From NCBI GenBank assembly GCA_021826035.1, contig JAKBBE010000021.1:8119-27597 (forward strand): DNA of 19,479 nt, written 5' to 3'. Source of the DNA: Pseudomonadota bacterium. Its GTDB lineage: Bacteria > Pseudomonadota > Gammaproteobacteria > Steroidobacterales > Steroidobacteraceae. The notes beneath the pieces were generated by a model. The model was not told the DNA's origin and did not search any database. It saw only the letters and a list, made by a program, of their open reading frames with translations. The first letter of the stretch is position 1. Each line of letters opens with the position of its first letter. Position numbers and translations under genes: made by a program. This document shows, in pieces, positions 9,162 to 15,166 of the stretch.

Positions 9162-9803
9162 ATGATGCACGAACTGCGGGCGGCGCTGGCGGTGCAGCGC
9201 TGGGATGATCATCGCTACTACCACCATAGCCGGATCAATCAATCGCTGCACCTGGTGAGCGCGCTGAGCTTTCTGGCCGCCTACGTGATCGTGTTCGTCA
9301 GTCCGCTGTGGGCCGCGCTCATCGGCTGGCTGTTCGCGATGCTCACCCGTCAGACGGGCCACTTCTTTTTCGAGCCTAAGGGCTACGATGTCGTCAATCG
9401 CGCGAGCCACGCGCACAAGGAGCAGATCAAGGTCGGCTACAACCTCAAGCGCAAGGTCGTGCTGCTCGGCATCTGGGCGCTCTCGCCGCTCGCCCTATGG
9501 GCGAGTCCGACGCTGTTCGGGGTCTTCGCGACGCAGTCCGCCCGGGCTGAGTTTCTCCCGCACCTGGGACAGATCTGGCTCGCCCTCGGCGCCGGCGCGC
9601 TCGTGTTTCGCGTCGCGCAGCTGTGGATCATCCGCGACGCGCAGACCGCCTGGGTATGGTTGGTCAAGATCCTGACCGATCCGATCCACGACATCATGCT
9701 CTATCACCGAGCGCCCCTGTATCTGTTGCGCGGGGAGCTGATCGATCCGATGAACTGCGGCGAAGACGCGCGATCAGCATCTCCTTCAGCAGCTGGATCT
9801 TGA
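9162..9803 (+). CDS. Mpo1/DUF962-like polytopic membrane protein
   Basis: The product has 213 residues from the chosen ATG and about four hydrophobic segments (for example SLHLVSALSFLAAYVIVFV, LWAALIGWLFAML, VVLLGIWALSPLALW, IWLALGAGALVF). The early part resembles the DUF962/Mpo1 pattern: a YYHHSRINQSLHLVSA segment with conserved-type Asn and His, then GHFFFEPKGYD, close to the GHFxFE motif of that family. Mpo1 enzymes are membrane Fe(II) dioxygenases that shorten 2-hydroxy fatty acids. Assignment is by motif resemblance only; the C-terminal DPIHDIMLYHRAPLYLL part is not one I recognise. ATG 9162 (or 9165) follows GGGGATCGG; ATG 9111 would add 17 basic residues. The 3' end overlaps the aminotransferase gene on the other strand by 110 bp. 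Confidence 0.6.
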   Translation: MMHELRAALAVQRWDDHRYYHHSRINQSLHLVSALSFLAAYVIVFVSPLWAALIGWLFAMLTRQTGHFFFEPKGYDVVNRASHAHKEQIKVGYNLKRKVVLLGIWALSPLALWASPTLFGVFATQSARAEFLPHLGQIWLALGAGALVFRVAQLWIIRDAQTAWVWLVKILTDPIHDIMLYHRAPLYLLRGELIDPMNCGEDARSASPSAAGS

Positions 9804-11418
9804 TCGCGCGCTCATTCGCCGCGCCCTCCCACCACCAACCATCCGCCTGCATCTGCTGCGCCGCGGCGAAAAAGCGCTCGCTCACCTCGGCGAACTCGGC
9901 CTCGCCGTAGTTCAGGCTGAAGATGAGCCGTCCCGTTCCCACCCAGCTCAGGGCCAGCCCGGCGGTGCGCAGGTAGTATTGCAGCATCCAGTTGTAACGC
10001 GACGGCCGCGGATACCACACGGTCCAGATGCTCGAGAGCGCCGCGACGCGCGCATTGAGGCCGGCGGCGCTCAGGCGCTCATTGAGCGCCTCGGCCCGGG
10101 TGTGCCAGGTTCGCTCGAGATCGCGATAGCAGTCCGCGACCCGCGGGGAGTCGAGCTGGCGGAGAAACTCGTTCATGGCACCCATCACGTACGGATGGGA
10201 ATTGAACGTGCCGCGGGCGAGACACAGATCCGCTGGGCGCTCGACGCTGAAACGTCGCATCAGATCAGTCCGGCCGCAGACGACGCCGATCGGCAGGCCC
10301 CCGGCGATGGTCTTGCCGTAGGTGACCAGGTCGGCCCGCACCCCGAAATACTCCTGTGCGCCGCCGCGGGCGAGGCGAAAGCCGACGAACACCTCGTCAA
10401 AGATCAGCGGAATGCCGCGTTGTGTGCACACCTCGCGCAGCGCCCGGAGCCACTCGGTGTAGGCCGCCCGGTCGAAGTGGGGCCGGCGCACGCTGCCGGT
10501 GAGCGTCGAGTCGGCGGGCGCCGGTGCGTTCGGGTGCAGGGCCTGCAGCGGGTTGACGAGGACGCAGGCGATGTCCGGACGGCTGCGCAGCACGCGCAGG
10601 GTGGCCGGATGCATCTCACGCAGGGTGAGGGTGTCGCGGGCCGGGACCGGGTTGCCGGGACCGGGCTGAACATCGCCCCACCAGCCGTGATAGGCGCCGC
10701 AGAAGCGCACCAGACGGCGCCGGCGGGTGTGATAGCGCGCCAGGCGCACCGCCTGCATCACCGCCTCGGTGCCGGACATATGAAAGGAAACCTGTTCGTG
10801 CCCGGAAATCGCCTGCAGAAGCGCCACATTCTCCGCGATGAGCGGATGGTAGGTGCCCAGCACCGGACCGAGTTCCTGCACACGCGCCGTACCCCGTGCG
10901 ATGCACTCCTTGTAGTGCTCGTAGCCAAACACGTTCACGCCATACGAACCGGTGAGGTCAAAGAGCCGGTTGCCGTCGAGATCGATCAGCTCGCAGCCCT
11001 GCGAGGCGCTTGCGAGCACGGCGGCGGGGAAGGCGTTGCGGACCAGTGCGGCGAACGGGAACGGCACCCGATAGCGCGAGGTGAGCTGCCAATCCGGCAG
11101 CGCCGCCGCGGTGCGGGCGGTCGCAGCGGCCGTACGGGCAAAGCGCTCGGCGTAGCGTGCGGCGAGGCGCTCGAAGCCGGCGCGCCGCTGTGCGCCGATC
11201 TGTGCCGGCGCATCGTCCGCCTGAAAGCAATTCGGCTCGCGGAACTCGTAGAACGGCACCCGCGCGGCGAGCCAGCTGGCGATGCGCGCATGGCCGCTGA
11301 GCGAGCGGGGCTTGGCGAGCGACAGCTCGATCCGCCGTCGCAGGCGGGGCAGCGCGGCCCAGGCGGCCCCCACCAGCACGATCGTCGCGCCCAGCCCGGC
11401 GCCGGAAGGACCTGTCAT
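9694..11418 (-). CDS. Membrane-anchored class III PLP aminotransferase (GSA-AM-like)
   Basis: This is a fold-type I, class III aminotransferase of 574 residues, about 130 longer than a plain glutamate-1-semialdehyde aminomutase. Residues about 7-22 form a hydrophobic N-terminal segment followed by PRLRRR, which suggests a membrane anchor facing the cytoplasm. Residues 30-130 are an extra region with a helical Ala/Arg-rich stretch. The enzyme core shows DLTGSYGVNVFGYEHY, the phosphate-binding SGTEAVMQAVRLARYHT, FCGAYHGWWGD, the LIFDEVFVGFR Asp and the PLP lysine Lys369 in TYGKTIAGGLPIGV. The substrate cannot be read from sequence. Similar aminotransferases act on semialdehyde or keto groups in natural-product and lipid pathways. 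It is divergent from psd (57-bp gap), and its C-terminal 36 codons lie antisense to the Mpo1-like gene. Confidence 0.88.
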   Translation of the reverse strand: MTGPSGAGLGATIVLVGAAWAALPRLRRRIELSLAKPRSLSGHARIASWLAARVPFYEFREPNCFQADDAPAQIGAQRRAGFERLAARYAERFARTAAATARTAAALPDWQLTSRYRVPFPFAALVRNAFPAAVLASASQGCELIDLDGNRLFDLTGSYGVNVFGYEHYKECIARGTARVQELGPVLGTYHPLIAENVALLQAISGHEQVSFHMSGTEAVMQAVRLARYHTRRRRLVRFCGAYHGWWGDVQPGPGNPVPARDTLTLREMHPATLRVLRSRPDIACVLVNPLQALHPNAPAPADSTLTGSVRRPHFDRAAYTEWLRALREVCTQRGIPLIFDEVFVGFRLARGGAQEYFGVRADLVTYGKTIAGGLPIGVVCGRTDLMRRFSVERPADLCLARGTFNSHPYVMGAMNEFLRQLDSPRVADCYRDLERTWHTRAEALNERLSAAGLNARVAALSSIWTVWYPRPSRYNWMLQYYLRTAGLALSWVGTGRLIFSLNYGEAEFAEVSERFFAAAQQMQADGWWWEGAANERAIKIQLLKEMLIARLRRSSSDRSAPRATDTGALGDRA

Positions 11419-11475
11419 GGCATTTACCCGCTGCGCTGCTCCGGCGCAATCCTATGACCGAGGCGTGACACTCTC

Positions 11476-12342
11476 ATGACTCCCCGATCGCTCCTGCAGC
11501 GGCTCCTCGCCCAGGACCAGCTCAACTTTCTCCTCACCAACCGGCTGCCGCGACGCCGCCTGACCCAGGCCGCCGGTTGGTTCAGCCGGATCGAGCACCC
11601 CTGGGTCTGCGCGGCGAGCATCGCGATATGGCGGCTGTTCGCTGATGTGGACCTGAGCGATGCCAAGCACCGGCGCTTCAAGAGCCTGCACGCGTGCTTC
11701 ACACGCGAGCTGCGCGAGGGCGCGCGGCCGCTCGACGGTGATGCGCAGGCGCTGGTGAGCCCTTGCGACGGGCTGGTCGGGGCGTTCGGCCCGGTAGCGG
11801 ACGGCACCGTGCTGCAGGCGAAGGGCCAGGCCTACGGACTCTCGGAGCTGCTGGCCGGCGGCGCCCGGGCAGCGGATTTCCACGGCGGCTCCTATGTGAC
11901 GCTGCGCTTGACGGCGGGCATGTATCACCGCTTCCATGCGCCCCATGACTGCCGGGTCCGCCGCGTCACCCACGTGCCCGGGGACACCTGGAACGTCAAT
12001 CCGAGTGCCCTGAGGCGCATCGAGCGGCTCTACTGCCGCAACGAACGCGCCGTGCTGGCTTGTGAGTTGGTTCCGAGCGGCCAGCCAATGGTGGTGGTGC
12101 CGATCGGTGCAATTCTCGTGGCCGGCATCCGGCTGCACTTTCTCGATCTGCGTCTGCATCTGGGGTATGCCGGGCCGCGGGTCATCGACTGCGATGCCCC
12201 GCTTGGCAAAGGGCAGGAGATCGGCTGGTTCGAACACGGCTCGACACTCATCGTGCTCGCGCCGACGGGTTTCGCGCCGGTCGATCGAGTGCGCGCGGGA
12301 AATCGGCTACGGGCCGGAGAGGCGCTGTTCCGCCGGATCTGA
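11476..12342 (+). CDS. psd: Phosphatidylserine decarboxylase (pyruvoyl type)
   Basis: Psd decarboxylates phosphatidylserine to phosphatidylethanolamine at the inner membrane and self-cleaves to make a pyruvoyl cofactor. The 288-residue product keeps the self-processing residues: Asp98 in SPCDGLVG, His151 and His154 in YHRFHAP, and Ser256 in the HGST cleavage site. The site is usually LGST; here Leu is replaced by His. VPGDTWNVNP, RNERAVL and VPIGAILVAGI also match the family. Cleavage before Ser256 would give a beta chain of about 255 and an alpha chain of about 33 residues. The protein may be a second Psd next to specialised lipid genes, because it is not next to the usual housekeeping neighbours; this needs the genome. 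Its 3' end overlaps the DedA gene by 36 bp tail-to-tail. Confidence 0.93.
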   Translation: MTPRSLLQRLLAQDQLNFLLTNRLPRRRLTQAAGWFSRIEHPWVCAASIAIWRLFADVDLSDAKHRRFKSLHACFTRELREGARPLDGDAQALVSPCDGLVGAFGPVADGTVLQAKGQAYGLSELLAGGARAADFHGGSYVTLRLTAGMYHRFHAPHDCRVRRVTHVPGDTWNVNPSALRRIERLYCRNERAVLACELVPSGQPMVVVPIGAILVAGIRLHFLDLRLHLGYAGPRVIDCDAPLGKGQEIGWFEHGSTLIVLAPTGFAPVDRVRAGNRLRAGEALFRRI

Positions 12343-13038
12343 GGCCCCGCGCCGATCCACCGTGCCAGCCGCCGACGGTGCCAACGTGACTGCTGGCGGC
12401 GCACAGGGGCGTGGGCGGCGGCGCACCAGCAGCACAGCGGCGAGGGTGAGTAGCGCGGCGGCCGCCGCTGCCTCACCGGGCAGACCGATGCACAGCGCAG
12501 CGACGTGCGCGCCGAGATAGTAGCCGGCCAGCACGAACTCGCTGATGCCGATGAGCACCGCCGGGGTGTTGAAGCGCACGAACGTCGCGTAATCCAGCTG
12601 CAGGCTGCCGGCCAGCGCCGGGACGATCCAGGAAAGCGGGCCGCTCAGACGCGCGGCGAAGACGGCCCAGGCTCCGCGGCGGCGAAAGAACTCGACGCCG
12701 CGCGGGTAGCTGTCCGGGCGCACCAGGGGGCGCAGCCACCGAGAGCGCTCGAGCTGCTGCCACAGACCGGTGCCATAGCACCGTCCGATCCAGTAGCTGC
12801 CGTTATCACCGAGCAGTCCGCCGCCGTACAGCGCGGCCAGCACACCGCGCAGCTTGAGCGCACCGGTGCCGGCGAGCGTGGCGCCGCAGAGAAAGACGAG
12901 CTCGCCGGGGACGACCAGGGACAGCGGCACCAGCGTCTCGAGGCAGGCGCCGAGAAACAGCGCCGGGTAGGCCCAGAGCGGATGCGCCTGCACGGTCGCG
13001 AGCGCGTACGCCAGCGCCCCGTCCTCAGCGCACGACAT
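12307..13038 (-). CDS. DedA-family membrane protein
   Basis: This is a 243-residue polytopic inner-membrane protein of the DedA/SNARE-associated (VTT) superfamily. Characteristic parts are the N-terminal re-entrant region ACLETLVPLSLVVPGELVFL, GGLLGDNGSYWIGR near residue 75, and FFRRRGAWAVFAARLSGPLSWIVPALAGSLQL near 118-150, which holds the conserved Arg, Pro and AG positions. Hydrophobic stretches at the C-terminus are followed by a basic, unconserved tail. DedA proteins are linked to recycling (flipping) of undecaprenyl phosphate and of phospholipids such as PE. The ATG lies inside the 3' end of the preceding glycosyltransferase gene (14-bp overlap), so the two are translationally coupled. 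The conserved pairing with psd and glycosyltransferases supports a lipid transport role by inference. Confidence 0.9.
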   Translation of the reverse strand: MSCAEDGALAYALATVQAHPLWAYPALFLGACLETLVPLSLVVPGELVFLCGATLAGTGALKLRGVLAALYGGGLLGDNGSYWIGRCYGTGLWQQLERSRWLRPLVRPDSYPRGVEFFRRRGAWAVFAARLSGPLSWIVPALAGSLQLDYATFVRFNTPAVLIGISEFVLAGYYLGAHVAALCIGLPGEAAAAAALLTLAAVLLVRRRPRPCAPPAVTLAPSAAGTVDRRGASDPAEQRLSGP

Positions 13039-14839
13039 CGTAGGCGCGGTCGAGCTTGTAGCGCAGCGGCAGCAGCGCCTCGAGCAGCCAGCGCAGTCCC
13101 TGGCGCAGATAGCCGCGCGCGGCGAAGCGTCGCGTGGAGGTGCTCACCTGGTCGGTGGGCAGGAAGAAGAAACGTCCGTACCGGCGGCACTCGTGGATGA
13201 ACGCCAGGTCCTCGGCAAAGTTCAGGCGCTCATCGAAGCGCACGCCGCGGGCGACGGGCGCACGGGCGATCTGTATCGAATACGAGGTGCGCGTCACGCG
13301 GTGGATCAGGTCGTAGAACGCGAACCAGGCGCGTGCGTAGAGGCGTCCCTCGGCATGCGGACGGACGGCGGTGGTCCCAACACCAAGACCCTCATCACCG
13401 TGCCGGTTCAACCAGGTGTTCAAGTGATGGAGGAAGTGTCGTCCGAGCCGTGTGTCCGCATCGCAGAACACGATCCACTCCGAATGGGCAGCCACGGCAG
13501 CGAGACCCGCGTTCTTGGCTCGCGAGACACCGCGCGCGCTGTAGAGCAGGCGGATCCTGCCGGCGCTGCCGGGCGCAGCGGCGAGTGCGGCCGCGATCTG
13601 CGCGGTCGCGTCGCTCGAGCCGTTCTCCACCACGATGATCTCCATGCGCTCGGGCGGATAGCGCTGCGCGAGCAGCGCGCGCAACGTGGCGGCGATCTCC
13701 TTCTCCTCGTTGTGCGCCGGAACGATCACCGAGATGAAGTTCCGGTGGAGAAACGGCTCGATGCCCTCGGTAAGCCGCACGAGCGAGTGCGCGGTGCGCC
13801 ACGGGGGCGAGAACTGCTCGGCTCTGCGGCATTGCTCCAGCGCCTGCGGCAGATCCACATCGTCCTGCTCCCGGCAGACGAAGTGTCCGAGGCTTCCCAG
13901 GTGATGCGCTAGGTACTCCTGCTCGGTCTGATTCGGGGTGGGGATGAGCACGGCGCGCTTATCGTGCTCGACCAGATCCATGATGGTCGTGTAGCCGGCA
14001 CGCGCAATGACGCACCGCGCGCGGGCAAACAGCTCCTGGCGCAGCGCTCCGCTCGCCACCGCATGGATCTCGAGATCGTCCCGCCGGAACTCAGCGTACA
14101 CGGAGGCATCGGCGGCGGCACTGCCCAGAATGAACACCTTCTTGCCCGGCAGCGCGGCGGCCTGATGGAGCAGGGCGCGGACGCAACCGTCCTTGTGCTC
14201 GAGCAGGTAGCCGCTGATGACGAACAGGTAATCGACGTCCTGGGGCAATGCGAGGTGCGGGTAGGAGGAAATCAGGCCGACGAAGCGATGCGCGCAGCGG
14301 TGCAGGTTGTGCGAATGGGCGAGATTGCCGGCGAGGTTGGCCCGCGGGTACGGGAAGTCCGGGATGAACAGACAATCGAAGCGGCGCAGCGCCGCGACGT
14401 TGACATGCTCGGTCAGCCAGGACGCATCGCGCAGACCTTTCGGCGGCAGGAAGGCGATCTGGTGCGAGAGGATGAACGAGGGCGTCCAGCGGCTGTGGAA
14501 GCCGTAGCGGCCGTCGCTGAAGATGAAATCATAGTCCGCGGCATAGGCGCGCAGCTGGCGGTGCTCACGCCGGATCACCCGCCAGGTCCGCACCAGATCG
14601 ATGGCGAGATACCCGTACATGCGCCAGCCCGAGCCGCGCTCGAGCGGCGGATAGTCGGGCAGCTCGCGCAGCTCGACGGCCGGCTCCCCGGCAAGCTCCA
14701 GGCGCAGAAACGCCAGTGCATTGCCGGCGCTGATCACCGTGATGGCGTAGTCGCGACGCAGATACTCGCGGATGAGCACGAGCGAGCGGGTGGCGTGGCC
14801 GAGTCCGAGCGAGCTGATTGCAAAGAGGGCGCGGCGCAT
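13025..14839 (-). CDS. Bifunctional MurG-like/GT2 fusion glycosyltransferase
   Basis: The 604-residue product joins two glycosyltransferase modules. Residues 1 to about 345 are a GT-B, MurG/GT28-like module: SSLGLGHATRSLVL at the N-terminus (GxGHxxR-type loop) and ARAGYTTIMDLVEHDKRAVLIPTPNQTEQE near 278, like the UDP-sugar binding region of MurG-type enzymes. Residues about 366-600 form a GT2 (GT-A) module: ISVIVPAHNEEKEIAATLRALL, VENGSSDAT, and a DAD metal-binding motif at 460-462 in FCDADTRLG, then FDERLNFAEDLAFIHE. No membrane helix is evident except weakly near the C-terminus. ATG 14839 is chosen; a TTG at 14848 would add three residues. No good ribosome-binding site is seen, and a strong hairpin stands just upstream. 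The gene is coupled to the DedA gene downstream. Sugar and acceptor are unknown. Confidence 0.88.
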   Translation of the reverse strand: MRRALFAISSLGLGHATRSLVLIREYLRRDYAITVISAGNALAFLRLELAGEPAVELRELPDYPPLERGSGWRMYGYLAIDLVRTWRVIRREHRQLRAYAADYDFIFSDGRYGFHSRWTPSFILSHQIAFLPPKGLRDASWLTEHVNVAALRRFDCLFIPDFPYPRANLAGNLAHSHNLHRCAHRFVGLISSYPHLALPQDVDYLFVISGYLLEHKDGCVRALLHQAAALPGKKVFILGSAAADASVYAEFRRDDLEIHAVASGALRQELFARARCVIARAGYTTIMDLVEHDKRAVLIPTPNQTEQEYLAHHLGSLGHFVCREQDDVDLPQALEQCRRAEQFSPPWRTAHSLVRLTEGIEPFLHRNFISVIVPAHNEEKEIAATLRALLAQRYPPERMEIIVVENGSSDATAQIAAALAAAPGSAGRIRLLYSARGVSRAKNAGLAAVAAHSEWIVFCDADTRLGRHFLHHLNTWLNRHGDEGLGVGTTAVRPHAEGRLYARAWFAFYDLIHRVTRTSYSIQIARAPVARGVRFDERLNFAEDLAFIHECRRYGRFFFLPTDQVSTSTRRFAARGYLRQGLRWLLEALLPLRYKLDRAYDVVR

Positions 14840-14853
14840 GCGGTGCAATCCCG

Positions 14854-14875
14854 GCCGGCGGCGCGGGCCGCCGGC
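14854..14875 (-). promoter_or_regulatory. Strong hairpin just upstream of the fusion glycosyltransferase start
   Basis: A perfect 9-bp GC stem (GCCGGCGGC / GCCGCCGGC) with a 4-base loop ends 15 bases before the ATG at 14839 on the minus strand. In the mRNA it would sit next to the ribosome-binding region, which lacks a clear Shine-Dalgarno sequence. It has no U-tract, so it is not a terminator. It may restrain translation. Confidence 0.5.
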
Positions 14876-14892
14876 GAGTCTGGAGGAAAGAC

Positions 14893-15018
14893 ATGCCGCT
14901 GCGCCGTCGCGGCCGCGATAACGGCGCGACGGCGGGCGACAAACTGCCGTCTGCGGGGAGACAGCCTAGCTGGCGTATGTTGCAGCGCAGTGACGTGCGG
15001 TTACGCCAGCGCCTGTGA
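14893..15018 (+). CDS. Possible small basic protein, 41 residues
   Basis: An ATG at 14893 is preceded by GGAGG at 14882-14886 within GGAGGAAAG, one of the best ribosome-binding sites in the window. The frame runs 41 codons to TGA at 15016-15018 and encodes a very basic peptide (MPLRRRGRDNG... ending RLRQRL) without a membrane segment or known motif. It lies in the divergent gap, 148 bases before the hydrolase gene. No promoter is evident, and GC-rich DNA gives chance ORFs of this length easily, so it remains tentative. It might be a leader peptide or an unrelated small protein. Confidence 0.25.
   Translation: MPLRRRGRDNGATAGDKLPSAGRQPSWRMLQRSDVRLRQRL
14902..14934. repeat. Perfect 10-bp inverted repeat
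   Basis: CGCCGTCGCG (14902-14911) and CGCGACGGCG (14925-14934) are exact reverse complements around a 13-base spacer. The repeat could be a leader hairpin of the minus-strand glycosyltransferase, an operator, or part of the small + strand ORF that spans it. No T-run follows on either strand. Confidence 0.5.
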
Positions 15019-15166
15019 ATATGACATCCGCTGGCGCGCAACGGATGTTCGGTGACTCAAGCGCTTGCCCGCGATGTTGCAATGCGTGTTGATGTTGAAA
15101 TAAAACGGTAACGCCGAGGCGCTATGCTGCAACGCAACTGGCGAAGCCGCCGCAGCGCGTACCCCC

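Larger units (their letters stand above)
14840..15166. other. Divergent promoter region between fusion glycosyltransferase and hydrolase
   Basis: This 327-base gap has no certain gene. Besides the two hairpins and the 41-codon ORF listed separately, it has a motif ATGYTGCARYGCR at 14977-14989, 15074-15086 and 15124-15136. It also has a 7-bp inverted repeat ACATCCG / CGGATGT (15024-15030 and 15042-15048, 11-base loop). An AT-richer stretch (15087-15108) holds a possible promoter TTGCAA (15077-15082), 18 bases, TAAAAC (15101-15106) for the + strand hydrolase; this match is weak. Confidence 0.4.

Noticed and set aside
9979..11457. 492-codon + strand frame opposite the aminotransferase
   Set aside because: It is antisense to a clear aminotransferase with PLP motifs; the translation shows no family features.
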